Assembly (NCBI RefSeq): GCF_030553055.1 | Contig: NZ_CP130713.1 | Coordinates: 3,658,001 to 3,722,000 of the forward strand | Origin: Streptomyces sp. XD-27 | Lineage (GTDB): Bacteria; Actinomycetota; Actinomycetes; Streptomycetales; Streptomycetaceae | Direction of reading: 5' to 3' | Length of the DNA: 64,000 bases | Shown: positions 18,183 to 27,257 of the stretch, piece after piece | Layout of the letters: every line of letters begins with the position of its first letter | Position numbering within the stretch: the stretch's first letter is position 1 | The notes under the pieces: model-generated | Told to the model about the DNA's origin: nothing | Database searches by the model: none | Seen by the model: only the letters and a program-made list of their open reading frames with translations | Position numbers and translations under genes: made by a program

Positions 18183-18608
18183 ATGGCATCACTGAACGTC
18201 GGCAATCTCGGCGCGTTCCTGCGGGAGCAGCGGCGCACCGCGCAGCTCTCCCTGCGGCAGCTCGCCGACGCCGCAGGGGTGTCCAATCCGTATCTCAGCC
18301 AGATCGAGCGTGGCCTGCGGAAGCCGAGCGCCGAGATTCTGCAGCAGCTCGCGAAGGCGCTGCGGATATCCGCCGAGACGCTGTATGTCCAGGCCGGGAT
18401 CCTCGACGAGCGGGAACGGGACGAGGCGGAGGTGCGCAGCGTGATCCTCGCCGACCCGTCGATCAACGAGCAGCAGAAGCAGGTGCTGCTCCAGATCTAC
18501 GAATCGTTCCGCAAGGAGAACGGACACCCCGCGAGCGGCGAGCGGCCACCCCCCGCCGACAGGGACAGCAGCGACGCCCCCGACGACACCACCCCACCCT
18601 CGAACTGA
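18183..18608 (+). CDS. XRE family helix-turn-helix regulator (Rv0474-like)
   Basis: 141 residues. The XRE domain is at the N-terminus: FLREQRRTAQLSLRQLADAA, GVSNPYLSQIERGLRKPSAE and LRISAETLYVQAGI. The C-terminal half is charged and ends in a disordered Pro/Asp tail. The gene order regulator, HbhA-like protein, DUF2516 protein is the same as around mycobacterial Rv0474-Rv0475 (hbhA), which supports a real functional link. It probably acts on its own promoter and the following gene through the upstream palindrome. Confidence 0.9.
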   Translation: MASLNVGNLGAFLREQRRTAQLSLRQLADAAGVSNPYLSQIERGLRKPSAEILQQLAKALRISAETLYVQAGILDERERDEAEVRSVILADPSINEQQKQVLLQIYESFRKENGHPASGERPPPADRDSSDAPDDTTPPSN

Positions 18609-18626
18609 TCCGGGAGGACCATCGCC

Positions 18627-19349
18627 ATGGCCATCGCCGACGACGTACGCAAGACGCTGACCGACCCCACCCCCCTGTACTTCCTCGCGGGCACGGCCGA
18701 TCTCGCGGCCCAGAAGCTCAAGGAGGTGCCGGCGCTGGTCGAGACGATCCGCGCCGAGGCCCCCGAGCGGCTCGCGGCCGTACGGAACACCGACACGCAG
18801 GCGGTGCAGGAGCGCATCTCCCAGCAGGCCCGGGACGCGCAGGACAAGCTGACCGAGCTGATCGGGTCGCTGGACACCGACCTCAAGAAGCTGCGGGAGT
18901 CCGCGCAGGAACTCGCGCTCCAGGGCGTGGGGCGGGCCGCCGAGCTCGCCGTCCGGGTGCAGGAGAAGTACGACGAGGTCGCCGAGCACGGCCGCGAGGC
19001 CGTGAAGACCTGGCGCGGCGAGGCGGCCGAGGAGATCCAGGAGGCCGGCCGGCGGATCGAGCCGAAGGCCGACGACTCCCAGGGGCCGCGGGGTTCGCAG
19101 GACGCGCAGGGTTCGCAGGCTTCGCAGGGCGAGGGCTCGAAGAGCGCGCCCGCGAAGAACGACACCGCCAAGGGCGACGCGTCGAAGGCGAAGTCCGCGG
19201 CGGCCGCCGGGTCGCGGACCGGCTCCGGAGCGAACGGAGGCAAGTCCTCCCCCGCCGCCGGGCCCGACGCCACGGACAAGCCGGCGGCCCGCAAGGCTCC
19301 CGCCCGCAAGCCCGCCGCGAAGAAGACGGCGGCCAAGCCGGCCGAGTGA
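18627..19349 (+). CDS. HbhA-like helical protein (heparin-binding hemagglutinin homologue)
   Basis: 240 residues, 18 bases after the XRE gene. The N-terminus (DDVRKTLTDPTPLYFLAGTADLAAQKLKEVP) and the long coiled-coil middle (about 30-145) match HbhA of mycobacteria. The last third is low-complexity: repeated GSQ/ASQ turns at about 150-165, then Ala/Lys/Ser/Pro tracts ending in lysine-rich repeats such as KAPARKPAAKKTAAKPA, the counterpart of the heparin-binding tail. In a soil streptomycete the likely role is at the membrane or cell wall rather than host adhesion. There is no signal peptide, as in HbhA. Confidence 0.85.
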   Translation: MAIADDVRKTLTDPTPLYFLAGTADLAAQKLKEVPALVETIRAEAPERLAAVRNTDTQAVQERISQQARDAQDKLTELIGSLDTDLKKLRESAQELALQGVGRAAELAVRVQEKYDEVAEHGREAVKTWRGEAAEEIQEAGRRIEPKADDSQGPRGSQDAQGSQASQGEGSKSAPAKNDTAKGDASKAKSAAAAGSRTGSGANGGKSSPAAGPDATDKPAARKAPARKPAAKKTAAKPAE

Positions 19350-19356
19350 GCGCGCG

Positions 19357-19388
19357 CGGGCCGGACACCAACCGGTGTGTCCGGCCCG
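19357..19388 (+). terminator. Hairpin after the HbhA-like gene
   Basis: Perfect 12-bp stem CGGGCCGGACAC/GTGTCCGGCCCG with an 8-base loop, 8 bases after the stop. It separates the HbhA-like gene from the DUF2516 gene, which therefore may have its own promoter or be reached by read-through. Confidence 0.7.
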
Positions 19389-19436
19389 CCGTGCGGGGTA
19401 CGGTGGCGCGCAGGGTACCCGTGACGGATCGAAGGG

Positions 19437-19856
19437 GTGGTGGGCCGCGTGTTGAGTGCGGGGTTCGGCAGGGCCATGAGCGTGGCCGGCGAGTGGCTGC
19501 CGCGGCTGCTGTGCGTGTTCGCCCTGCTGGCACTCCTCGATGCCGCGACCACCCGCGAGGACGCGTTCCGCGCCACCGACAAGCAGACCAAGCGCTTCTG
19601 GATGACGGTCCTGGGCGTGGCGGCGCTGGTCACGGCGCTTCCCTCGCTCAGCCTGCTCGGCGGCGGCTGGGCCGCGCTGGCCGGCATCCTCGGCCCGCTG
19701 TGGTTCATGTGCGCGCTGGCCTCGCTGGTCGCCACCATCGTCTATTACGTGGACGTGCGCGCCACCCTCAAGCAGATCCGCGGGCGGCGCACCTGGCCCC
19801 GGCGGGGGCCCGGCCGCGGGCACGGCCCGTACGGCCCCTTCAACGGCCGCCGCTGA
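19437..19856 (+). CDS. DUF2516 family membrane protein
   Basis: About 130-139 residues with three to four hydrophobic stretches (LLCVFALLALLDAATT, FWMTVLGVAALVTALPSLSLL, LGPLWFMCALASLVATIVYYVDV). The DAATTREDAFRATDKQTKRFWM segment and the closing YYVDVRATLKQIRGRR are typical of DUF2516. The start is uncertain among GTGs at 19437 and 19449 and a TTG at 19452. Family members sit next to hbhA-like genes in many actinobacteria, consistent with a shared envelope function that is not defined. Confidence 0.85.
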   Translation: MVGRVLSAGFGRAMSVAGEWLPRLLCVFALLALLDAATTREDAFRATDKQTKRFWMTVLGVAALVTALPSLSLLGGGWAALAGILGPLWFMCALASLVATIVYYVDVRATLKQIRGRRTWPRRGPGRGHGPYGPFNGRR

Positions 19857-19977
19857 ACGCCGGGTCCGACTGACGGGACGTCACGCCCCGCCGCCCGTAC
19901 GCCCAGAGGCCCCGGACGGCCCAGGTCCACGGACGCCCCAGGTCCCCGGACGCCCCAGCGCGCTCAGCGCGCCCCGC

Positions 19978-21216
19978 TCAGCCGCGGTCGAGCAGCAGCA
20001 CCGCCAGATCGTCCGTCAGCTCCCCGCCGTTCAGGGAGCGCACCTCCGTGACCATCGCGTCCAGCAGCGCCTCGCCGCGCAGGCCCTCCGCCATCTGGCG
20101 GGAAACGATGTCAACCATGCCGTCCTGCCCCAGGCGCTGCTTGCTGCCCGCCCCGACGCGCCCCTCGATCAGGCCGTCGGTGTACATCATCAGGCTCCAG
20201 GCGGGCCCGAGTTCGACCTGGCGGCGCGGCCAGCGCGCGTTCGGGAGCAGGCCGAGCGCCGGTCCGGCGTTGTCCTCGTACGGCAGCACCCGCGGCGGCA
20301 GGCCCGCCCGTACCGCCAGCGGCGAGGGGTGGCCCGCCAGGCAGACCCCGGCCCGCCGCCCGTCCGGCGCGATGTCCACCGTGCAGACCGTCGCGAAGAT
20401 CTCGTCATCGGCCCGTTCGTGCTCCAGCACCTGCTGGAGCGTGCCGAGCAGCTGGTCGCCGCAGAGCCCGGCGAAGGTCAGCGCGCGCCACGCGATCCGC
20501 AGCTCGACGCCGAGCGCCGCCTCGTCCGGGCCGTGCCCGCACACGTCGCCGATCATCGCGTGCACGGTGCCGTCCGGGGTGCGGACGGTGTCGTAGAAGT
20601 CACCGCCGAGCAGCGCGCGGCTGCGGCCGGGCCGGTAGCGGGCAGCGAACCGCAGGTCCGAGCCCTGGAGCAGCGGGGTGGGCAGCAGTCCGCGCTCCAG
20701 CCGGGCGTTCTCCTGGGCGCGCAGCCGGGACTCGGTCAGCTGGCGCTGGGCCAGGTCGGCGCGTTTGCGTTCCACCGCGTAGCGGATGGCGCGGCTGAGC
20801 ACCCGGCCGTTGAGCTCGTCGCGGAAGAGGTAGTCCTGGGCGCCGACCCGCACCGCCTCGGCGGCGCGCTCCGCGTCGCCCTCGGAGGTGAGCGCGAGGA
20901 CGGCGTGCGCGGGGGCGAGCCGCAGCACCTGGCGCAGGGCGTCCAGGGCGTCGCCGGAGCCGCGCCCGGGGCCGGGCAGGGCCAGGTCGAGGAGGATGCA
21001 CTGGACGTCGTCGGTGAGCAGCCGGGTCGCCTCGGTGAGATTGCGGGCCGTACGGATACGGACCCGGTTGCCGTCGGCGTCCAGCAGTTCCGGCACGGAG
21101 AGGGAGCCGACCGGGTCGTCCTCGATGACCAGCAGCGTCAGCCCGCCGTCGGACAGGGCGACGGGCCGGGCGTGTGGGGTCGACGCCTCCCGCTGCCGTG
21201 GCACGGGTACGGACAT
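19978..21216 (-). CDS. Response regulator fused to SpoIIE-type PP2C phosphatase
   Basis: About 412 residues from the ATG at 21216. Residues 20-150 form a receiver domain (LLVIEDDPVGSLSVPELLDA, then the phospho-acceptor strand CILLDLALPGPG, a switch Thr in AVLALTSEGDAE and the K-position replaced in QDYLFRDEL). A short coiled linker leads to the PP2C/SpoIIE domain, with metal-binding GGDFYDTV, IGDVCGHGPDEAA and the terminal LTDDLAVLLLDRG. Such proteins dephosphorylate anti-sigma factor antagonists in response to a histidine kinase. No kinase gene is nearby. The frame continues upstream to 21375, but the leader there is not protein-like. Confidence 0.9.
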   Translation of the reverse strand: MSVPVPRQREASTPHARPVALSDGGLTLLVIEDDPVGSLSVPELLDADGNRVRIRTARNLTEATRLLTDDVQCILLDLALPGPGRGSGDALDALRQVLRLAPAHAVLALTSEGDAERAAEAVRVGAQDYLFRDELNGRVLSRAIRYAVERKRADLAQRQLTESRLRAQENARLERGLLPTPLLQGSDLRFAARYRPGRSRALLGGDFYDTVRTPDGTVHAMIGDVCGHGPDEAALGVELRIAWRALTFAGLCGDQLLGTLQQVLEHERADDEIFATVCTVDIAPDGRRAGVCLAGHPSPLAVRAGLPPRVLPYEDNAGPALGLLPNARWPRRQVELGPAWSLMMYTDGLIEGRVGAGSKQRLGQDGMVDIVSRQMAEGLRGEALLDAMVTEVRSLNGGELTDDLAVLLLDRG

Positions 21217-21491
21217 GCCTCGCTTCCTTCCCTCCCCCCGAGGGCACAGCGTCCCGCCCACGTGGCGGGCCACCCGTGCTGGCACACACCAACCGGTCGG
21301 TTTCGCGGTGTGCACCCGGTCACTGCCTGGCGACCCTAGCGGTAGGGCGCGCCGTAACGGAATGACCTTTGGCAATCAACTTCTGTCATATGCCGAAGCC
21401 GTCCGAAAACCTGGCACACATAAGAGGGCGGCGCGATGACGAACATCACGTGCGCAACGGCGCGCGGCCGCTCCTTGTACGGGCCGTACGA

Positions 21492-22559
21492 CTACTTGTC
21501 GGGCCGTACGACACCCAGAATCGGCATCGAGCCCGCCCCCGCCAGCGTGATCTGCCGACCGGGCCGCGGCGCGTGCACGATCATGCCGTCGCCCACGTAC
21601 ATCCCGACATGGCTGGCGTCCCCGAAGTAAATGATCAAGTCGCCCGGGCGCATCTCCTCGATCTCCACCCGCGACAACTGCTTCCACTGCTCCTGCGAGG
21701 TACGCGGTATCGCGCGGCCGCCCGCCGCCCACGCCTTGAGCGTCAGCCCTGAGCAGTCGTACGTGTCGGGGCCCTCGGCGCCCCACACGTAGTCCTTTCC
21801 TATCTGCGCCGTCGCGAAGTTCACCGCCCGCCCGCCCGACGGCGACGCCTTTCCCTTGACGTCGTCGAGAATTCCCGAGCTCAGCCACTTGGACTGCGCC
21901 GACCGGGCCTTCTCCTCCTCCAGCTTCCGCAGCCGCTCCAGCTCGTCCTTCTTGAGCTTCGACTCCAGCCTCTCGGCCTTCTTGAGCTTCTCCTTGATCT
22001 GCTTGCTGGCAGCCGCCTTCTTCGCCCGGCTCTGGTCCAGGCGCTGCCATTCCCGCGACGCGGAGTCGGCGCTCTGGTCGAGCAGGGCCTGCGTCGCCGC
22101 CAGCCGGTTGATCAGCCCGCTGGTGGCGTGCCGCCCCTTGCGCGCGAGGGACACGCCGTCGAGGAACTCCTGCGGGTCGTCGGAGAGGAGCAGCTGGGCC
22201 TCGGGCGGCATGGCACCGTTGCGGTACTGCGCGCGGGCCATCGCCCCCGCCTGCTTCTTGAGCTCGGCCATGTCCCCCCTGGCCTTGACCACCTGCCGCG
22301 CGATCTTGGTGATCGTCTTCTCCTGGCGGGTCTGCTTGTCGCGCGCGAGGTTGTACGCGTCCGTGGCCGCCTCGGCCTGCCGGTACAGCGCCTCGACCTG
22401 CTTGTGGACCTCTTCCAGGCTCGGCCGCCCGTCCCGGGACGGCTCCGGGTCGCCGGGCGCGGCGTACGCCACCTCCGGGACCGCCAGCACGCCGAGCGCG
22501 CACACCAGCGCGGTCGCCGTGACGACTCCCGCACCCCTCCCCCTGCCGTCACGCCTCAC
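21492..22559 (-). CDS. Secreted NlpC/P60 (C40) peptidoglycan hydrolase with coiled coil
   Basis: 355 residues. A signal peptide (GVVTATALVCALGVLAVPEVAYAAPG) is followed by a long Lys/Glu/Ala coiled coil (about 45-225) and a C-terminal NlpC/P60 domain. The catalytic Cys is in DTYDCSGLTLKAW, the His in DASHVGMYVGDG, and the third polar residue region is IVHAPRPG. This RipA-like layout is typical of actinobacterial D,L-endopeptidases that cut peptidoglycan stems during growth and septation, with the coiled coil holding the enzyme inactive or tethered. It is divergent from pstS. Confidence 0.92.
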   Translation of the reverse strand: MRRDGRGRGAGVVTATALVCALGVLAVPEVAYAAPGDPEPSRDGRPSLEEVHKQVEALYRQAEAATDAYNLARDKQTRQEKTITKIARQVVKARGDMAELKKQAGAMARAQYRNGAMPPEAQLLLSDDPQEFLDGVSLARKGRHATSGLINRLAATQALLDQSADSASREWQRLDQSRAKKAAASKQIKEKLKKAERLESKLKKDELERLRKLEEEKARSAQSKWLSSGILDDVKGKASPSGGRAVNFATAQIGKDYVWGAEGPDTYDCSGLTLKAWAAGGRAIPRTSQEQWKQLSRVEIEEMRPGDLIIYFGDASHVGMYVGDGMIVHAPRPGRQITLAGAGSMPILGVVRPDK

Positions 22560-22736
22560 CGGTCAGCCTCCGCTCTCCCCGCACGCGGGCCCCCGCTTCA
22601 CTCGCTTCACTCGCCGACGATCGCCTACTGGCGCGTAGGAACGGATGGTGGCACGACACACCGCAAACCGGTAGAGCGGTGCGCGAAGCCGACGCCTCCG
22701 CCCGCCCCGCGCAAGGCCACCACCCTGACGGCCGAG

Positions 22737-22780
22737 GTTCACCCGCCGTTCACTCTTCCCCATCGGCGGCTTCACCTGTC
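22737..22780 (+). promoter_or_regulatory. PHO box repeats (PhoP binding) upstream of pstS
   Basis: Four consecutive 11-base units: GTTCACCCGCC (22737), GTTCACTCTTC (22748), a degenerate CCCATCGGCGG (22759) and CTTCACCTGTC (22770). The first two match the Streptomyces PHO-box direct-repeat unit closely. A TAATTT hexamer just after (about 22785) is a reasonable -10. The remaining 360-bp gap (22560-22919) is otherwise an untranslated leader; I see no gene in it. Confidence 0.85.
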
Positions 22781-22919
22781 CTGCCTAATTTCGGCCCTAC
22801 GGAAGCGAGCCGTGCCCTCAATCCGGCCTCGGCACCGCATAGCTGAATCCACAGATCCGCACCATTCCTCTTCTCCCACGCCGTCCCCACCGGCGGCTCC
22901 CGGAAGGAACTCCCGAAAA

Positions 22920-24041
22920 GTGAAGCTTCAGCGCAAGAACCGGCTTCGCGCCATCGCCGCCGGTACTCTCGCCGTCTCCAGCGCCCTCGTCCTCACCGCC
23001 TGCGGCTCGGACGACAACAGCAAGACGAACGGCGGAGAGTCGCAGGCCGCCGGCAACATCAAGTGCGAGGGCAAGGGCAACCTGCTCGCCTCCGGCTCCT
23101 CCGCCCAGAAGAACGCCATGGACCTGTGGATCCGCAACTACACCGCGGCCTGCGACAGCACCAAGGTCAACTACAAGGCGACCGGCTCCGGCGCCGGCAT
23201 CCAGGAGTTCCTCCAGGGCAAGACCGCCTTCGCCGGCTCCGACTCGGCGCTCAAGGACGAAGAGGTCGCTTCCTCCAAGAAGGTCTGCAAGGACAGCCAG
23301 GCCATCAACATGCCGATGCTCGGCGGCCCGATCGCGGTCGGCTTCAACGTCAACGGCGTGGACAAGCTGACCCTGGACGCCGAGACCCTGGCCAAGATCT
23401 TCAACTCGGACATCAAGAACTGGAACGACGAGGCGATCAAGAAGCTGAACCCGGACGCCAAGCTTCCTGACCTCAAGATCCAGGCGTTCCACCGCTCCGA
23501 CGAGTCCGGCACCACCGACAACTTCACCAAGTACCTCAAGGCCGCCGCCCCGTCGGCGTGGCCGCACGAGCCGGGCAAGGCGTGGGAGGGCGAGGGCGGC
23601 CAGTCCGCGGACGGCTCCTCCGGCGTCTCCTCCCAGGTCAAGCAGGTCAACGGCGCGATCTCGTACTTCGAGCTCTCGTACGCCACCTCCGGTTCGCTCA
23701 AGACGGTCGACCTGAAGACCGGCGCCGCCGCCCCGGTCCAGGCCACCACGGACAACGCCTCCAAGGCGATCGCCGAGGCCAAGGTCGTCGGCAAGGGCAA
23801 GGACCTCGCCCTGGAGCTGGCCTACGACACCAAGGCCGAGGGCGCCTACCCGATCACCCTGGTGACGTACGAGATCGCCTGCGAGAAGGGCAACAGCGCC
23901 GACACGCTCGAGGCCACCAAGTCCTTCCTGACCTACCTGTCCAGCGAGGACGGCCAGAAGGTCCTCAAGGAGCGCGGCTACGCCCCGCTGCCCGCCGAGA
24001 TCGCCACCAAGGTCCGCTCGACCGTGACCAGCCTGTCCTGA
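22920..24041 (+). CDS. pstS: Phosphate ABC transporter substrate-binding lipoprotein PstS
   Basis: 373 residues from a GTG, with GGAAGGA 11 bases upstream. A lipoprotein signal ends in the lipobox LVLTACGS. The mature protein shows the PstS phosphate-binding signatures: LLASGSSAQKNAMDLWIRNY, YKATGSGAGIQEFLQGK, FAGSDSAL and FHRSDESGTTDNFTKYL. It captures phosphate outside the membrane and passes it to PstC/PstA. It heads pstSCAB and is expressed under phosphate limitation through the PHO boxes upstream; the hairpin after it should make pstS mRNA more abundant than the rest. Confidence 0.97.
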   Translation: MKLQRKNRLRAIAAGTLAVSSALVLTACGSDDNSKTNGGESQAAGNIKCEGKGNLLASGSSAQKNAMDLWIRNYTAACDSTKVNYKATGSGAGIQEFLQGKTAFAGSDSALKDEEVASSKKVCKDSQAINMPMLGGPIAVGFNVNGVDKLTLDAETLAKIFNSDIKNWNDEAIKKLNPDAKLPDLKIQAFHRSDESGTTDNFTKYLKAAAPSAWPHEPGKAWEGEGGQSADGSSGVSSQVKQVNGAISYFELSYATSGSLKTVDLKTGAAAPVQATTDNASKAIAEAKVVGKGKDLALELAYDTKAEGAYPITLVTYEIACEKGNSADTLEATKSFLTYLSSEDGQKVLKERGYAPLPAEIATKVRSTVTSLS

Positions 24042-24050
24042 CCCCGGTAC

Positions 24051-24077
24051 GGCCGGCCCCGCGCCCCGGGGCCGGCC
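24051..24077 (+). terminator. Attenuating hairpin between pstS and pstC
   Basis: Perfect 11-bp stem GGCCGGCCCCG/CGGGGCCGGCC with a 5-base loop, 10 bases after the pstS stop and 65 before pstC. It is likely a partial terminator or mRNA-stabilising stem that sets the excess of PstS over the membrane subunits. Confidence 0.7.
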
Positions 24078-24141
24078 GCCCCCTCATCCGGTGCACCGCC
24101 GCGCCAGGAGCCGTGACCGGCTCCGCAGACCGGAGAACCCC

Positions 24142-25194
24142 ATGAGTGACATCCCTGACATAGCATCCCCGGACCCCAGCGGTCCGCCATCGCCCGACGG
24201 CGACCACTCCCCGCTCGACGCCTCGTCGCTCGAGAAGTCCCCGCTCGGGAAGCCCCAGCAGAAGAGCACCGGCCGCTTCGGCGACAGGATCTTCGTCGGC
24301 CTCTCCCGGGGCGCCGGCATCACCCTGCTGGTGATCATGGCCGCCATCGCCGCCTTCCTGGCCTACCGGGCCAGCGGTGCGCTCTCGGCCAACGAGGGCA
24401 ACTTCTTCACGACCTTCGAGTGGGAGCCCAACACCGACCCGCCGGTCTTCGGCATCGCGGTCCTGGCGTTCGGCACCATCGTCAGCTCGATCATCGCGAT
24501 GGCCCTCGCCGTGCCGGTCGCCGTCGCTATCGCGCTGTTCATCACCCACTACGCGCCGCGCCGGCTGTCCGGCCCCATCGCGTACGTGATCGACCTGCTC
24601 GCCGCGATCCCCAGCATCGTCTACGGCCTGTGGGGCGCGCTCTTCCTCGTCCCGCACCTCGAGGGCTTCTACAAGTGGCTCGACGACTACCTCGGCTGGA
24701 CGGGGATCTTCGAGTACCACGACGGCGCGGCCCGCTCGCTGTTCACCGTCGGCATCCTGCTCGCGATCATGATCCTGCCGATCATCACCAGCGTCAGCCG
24801 TGAGGTCTTCCGGCAGGTCCCCCGGATGCACGAGGAGGCCGCGCTGGCCCTCGGCGCCACGCGCTGGGAGGTCATCCGGATGTCGGTCCTGCCGTTCGGC
24901 CGCTCCGGCGTCATCAGCGCCTCGATGCTCGGCCTCGGCCGCGCGCTCGGCGAGACCATGGCCGTCGCCACCGTGCTCTCCACCAGCTGGGACATCGTCC
25001 CCAGCCTGCTCGACGCGGGTGGCGGCACGTTCGCCCAGAACATCGCCAGCAGCTTCAAGGAGGCCTCCGGCGACATGGGCAAGGACGCGCTGATCGCCTC
25101 CGGCCTGGTTCTGTTCGTGATCACCCTCGTGGTGAACGGCGCGGCCCGCCTGGTCATCGCGCGCCGCAAGGAGTACTCGGGGGCCAACGCATGA
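24142..25194 (+). CDS. pstC: Phosphate ABC transporter permease PstC
   Basis: 350 residues with a soluble N-terminus of about 50 residues (DIPDIASPDPSGPPSPDGDH) and six membrane segments. The EAA loop that contacts PstB reads EEAALALGATRWEVIRMSVL. The PAYV-like KWLDDYLGWTGIF loop is of PstC type. The stop overlaps the pstA start (ATGA), so the two permease subunits are coupled. With PstA it forms the channel through which phosphate enters, powered by PstB. Confidence 0.96.
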   Translation: MSDIPDIASPDPSGPPSPDGDHSPLDASSLEKSPLGKPQQKSTGRFGDRIFVGLSRGAGITLLVIMAAIAAFLAYRASGALSANEGNFFTTFEWEPNTDPPVFGIAVLAFGTIVSSIIAMALAVPVAVAIALFITHYAPRRLSGPIAYVIDLLAAIPSIVYGLWGALFLVPHLEGFYKWLDDYLGWTGIFEYHDGAARSLFTVGILLAIMILPIITSVSREVFRQVPRMHEEAALALGATRWEVIRMSVLPFGRSGVISASMLGLGRALGETMAVATVLSTSWDIVPSLLDAGGGTFAQNIASSFKEASGDMGKDALIASGLVLFVITLVVNGAARLVIARRKEYSGANA

Positions 25195-26273
25195 GCAGCA
25201 ACCTGACCAAGGCCCCGTCGGCCACCAACGGCGGCGCCCCGCGCCCCACCACGCTCAAGCAGCCGCGGCTGCCGCGTTGGGCCCCTGCCGCGTTCGCCGC
25301 AGTCTCGGCGCTCGCGGGCGCCGGGATCGGGTTCGGCGCCGGGCTGAACAGCAAGGTCCAGTCGGGCCTGATCGCCGTGCTGATCTTCATCGTCGGCTCG
25401 TACCTGGTCGCGGCCAAGGTCGAGGGCCGGCGGCAGGCGAAGGACCGGCTGGCCACCAGCGTGGTGTGGGTGGCGTTCCTGCTCGCGGTGATCCCGCTGG
25501 TCTCCCTCCTCTCGGAGACGATCAAGCGCGGCTCCAAGGTGCTCGACGGCTACTTCCTGAGCCACTCGATGGCCGGAATGCTCGACGACCAGCCCGGCGG
25601 CGGCGTCTACCACGCGATCATCGGCACGCTGGAGCAGGTCGGCATCGCCACCGCGATCGCCGCCCCGATCGGCCTGCTGACCGCCATCTACCTGGTGGAG
25701 TACGGGCGCGGCGCGCTCGCCAAGGCCGTCACGTTCTTCGTCGACGTCATGACCGGCATCCCGTCGATCGTGGCCGGTCTGTTCATCCTCAGCTTCTGGA
25801 TCCTGTGGCTGGACAACGACTACTCCGGCTTCGCGGGCGCGATGGCGCTGGCGATCCTGATGATGCCGGTCGTCGTCCGCTCCACGGAGGAGATGCTCAA
25901 GCTCGTCCCCAACGAGCTGCGCGAGGCGTCGCTGGCGCTCGGCGTGCCGAAGTGGCGCACCATCCTCAAGGTCGTGCTGCCGACCGCGATCGGCGGTATC
26001 GCCACCGGTGTGATGCTCGCCATCGCCCGTATCGCGGGTGAGACCGCTCCGATCGTGCTGCTGGTGTTCGGCGAGCGGGTCATCAACAGCAACCCGTTCG
26101 ACGGCCCGCAGTCCTCACTGCCGTACTACGTCTTCGAGCAGTGGTCCAACGGCAATGACGCGTCCTACGACCGCGCCTGGGCGGCGGCGCTCGTGCTGAT
26201 CGCCTTCGTCATGATCCTCAACCTGGTGGCCCGCGGCATCGCCCGCTGGAAGGCTCCCAAGACCGGCCGCTGA
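25191..26273 (+). CDS. pstA: Phosphate ABC transporter permease PstA
   Basis: 360 residues, overlapping pstC by four bases. Two extra N-terminal hydrophobic segments (about 25-75) precede the six-helix permease core. The EAA loop is [20 protein letters not shown], and a [15 protein letters not shown] helix is typical of PstA. It forms the phosphate channel with PstC. A 65-base gap then leads to pstB, with a ribosome site GAGAAG close to that start. Confidence 0.96.
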   Translation: MSSNLTKAPSATNGGAPRPTTLKQPRLPRWAPAAFAAVSALAGAGIGFGAGLNSKVQSGLIAVLIFIVGSYLVAAKVEGRRQAKDRLATSVVWVAFLLAVIPLVSLLSETIKRGSKVLDGYFLSHSMAGMLDDQPGGGVYHAIIGTLEQVGIATAIAAPIGLLTAIYLVEYGRGALAKAVTFFVDVMTGIPSIVAGLFILSFWILWLDNDYSGFAGAMALAILMMPVVVRSTEEMLKLVPNELREASLALGVPKWRTILKVVLPTAIGGIATGVMLAIARIAGETAPIVLLVFGERVINSNPFDGPQSSLPYYVFEQWSNGNDASYDRAWAAALVLIAFVMILNLVARGIARWKAPKTGR

Positions 26274-26338
26274 GCCGCCAAGACCTGATGTGCGACCCCG
26301 CTCCACGGGGCGTACACCTGAGAAGAGAAGTGATTTCC

Positions 26339-27115
26339 ATGGCCAAGCGCATCGACGTCAGCGGCCTCACCGCGTACTACGGCAACCACAAGGCCATCGA
26401 GGACATCTCGATGACCGTCGAGCCCCGCTCCGTGACGGCCTTCATCGGCCCCTCCGGCTGCGGGAAGTCCACCTTCCTGCGCACCCTCAACCGCATGCAC
26501 GAGGTCACCCCCGGCGGCCGGGTCGAGGGCAAGGTGATGCTGGACGACGAGAACCTCTACGGCTCCGGGGTCGACCCGGTGGCCGTACGCCGCACCGTCG
26601 GCATGGTCTTCCAGCGCCCGAACCCGTTCCCGACCATGTCGATCTTCGACAACGTCGCGGCGGGCCTGCGGCTCAACGGCTCGTACAAGAAGTCCCAGCT
26701 CACCGAGGTCGTCGAGAAGTCCCTCAAGGGCGCCAACCTCTGGAACGAGGTCAAGGACCGGCTCAACAAGCCGGGCGCGGGCCTGTCCGGTGGCCAGCAG
26801 CAGCGGCTGTGCATCGCGCGGGCGATCGCGGTCGAGCCGCAGGTGCTGCTGATGGACGAGCCGTGCTCGGCGCTCGACCCGATCTCGACCCTCGCCATCG
26901 AGGACCTGATCGGCGAGCTCAAGGAGCGCTTCACGATCGTCATCGTGACGCACAACATGCAGCAGGCGGCGCGGGTCTCGGACCGTACGGCGTTCTTCAA
27001 CCTGGCGGGCGTCGGCCAGCCGGGCAAGCTCATCGAGATCGACGAGACCGAGCGGATCTTCTCCAACCCCTCGGTCCAGGCGACGGAGGACTACATCTCC
27101 GGCCGCTTCGGCTGA
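26339..27115 (+). CDS. pstB: Phosphate ABC transporter ATP-binding protein PstB
   Basis: 258 residues. Walker [14 protein letters not shown]-loop [17 protein letters not shown] (PstB-specific), signature [14 protein letters not shown], Walker [14 protein letters not shown], and switch His in [16 protein letters not shown]. It energises PstCA-mediated phosphate uptake. Last gene of pstSCAB; it is followed by two strong hairpins and the convergent Pit gene. No phoU follows, as usual in Streptomyces where phoU lies elsewhere. Confidence 0.97.
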   Translation: MAKRIDVSGLTAYYGNHKAIEDISMTVEPRSVTAFIGPSGCGKSTFLRTLNRMHEVTPGGRVEGKVMLDDENLYGSGVDPVAVRRTVGMVFQRPNPFPTMSIFDNVAAGLRLNGSYKKSQLTEVVEKSLKGANLWNEVKDRLNKPGAGLSGGQQQRLCIARAIAVEPQVLLMDEPCSALDPISTLAIEDLIGELKERFTIVIVTHNMQQAARVSDRTAFFNLAGVGQPGKLIEIDETERIFSNPSVQATEDYISGRFG

Positions 27116-27140
27116 TCGGCCACGGCACTACGGGAGCTGC

Positions 27141-27207
27141 CTTGCGGCGCTGCATGGCGGTGCCGCCGCAAGGCGAAGGGCCCGCCCCCCTTGAGGGGGG
27201 CGGGCCC
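27141..27207. terminator. Double hairpin terminator between pstB and pit
   Basis: The main hairpin (27178-27207) has a perfect 13-bp stem, GGGCCCGCCCCCC pairing with GGGGGGCGGGCCC around TTGA. A weaker 9-bp stem (27141-27149 with 27164-27172) lies just before it. Both strands can use the main stem. A third small hairpin near 27230-27246 contains the CCGGGGC/GCCCCGG pair often seen between Streptomyces genes. Confidence 0.85.
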
Positions 27208-27257
27208 GTCCGTGCGTCTGAGCCGGGGTCCGGGGCGGAGCCCCGGAGAGGCGGCCG

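Noticed and set aside
21217..21375. N-terminal extension of the REC-SpoIIE protein
   Set aside because: The 53 extra residues are Arg/Pro/Gly leader translation; the ATG at 21216 has a purine-rich ribosome site.
22128..22919. N-terminal extension of PstS by about 264 residues
   Set aside because: It crosses the PHO boxes and the divergent hydrolase gene, and the lipoprotein signal begins at the GTG 22920.
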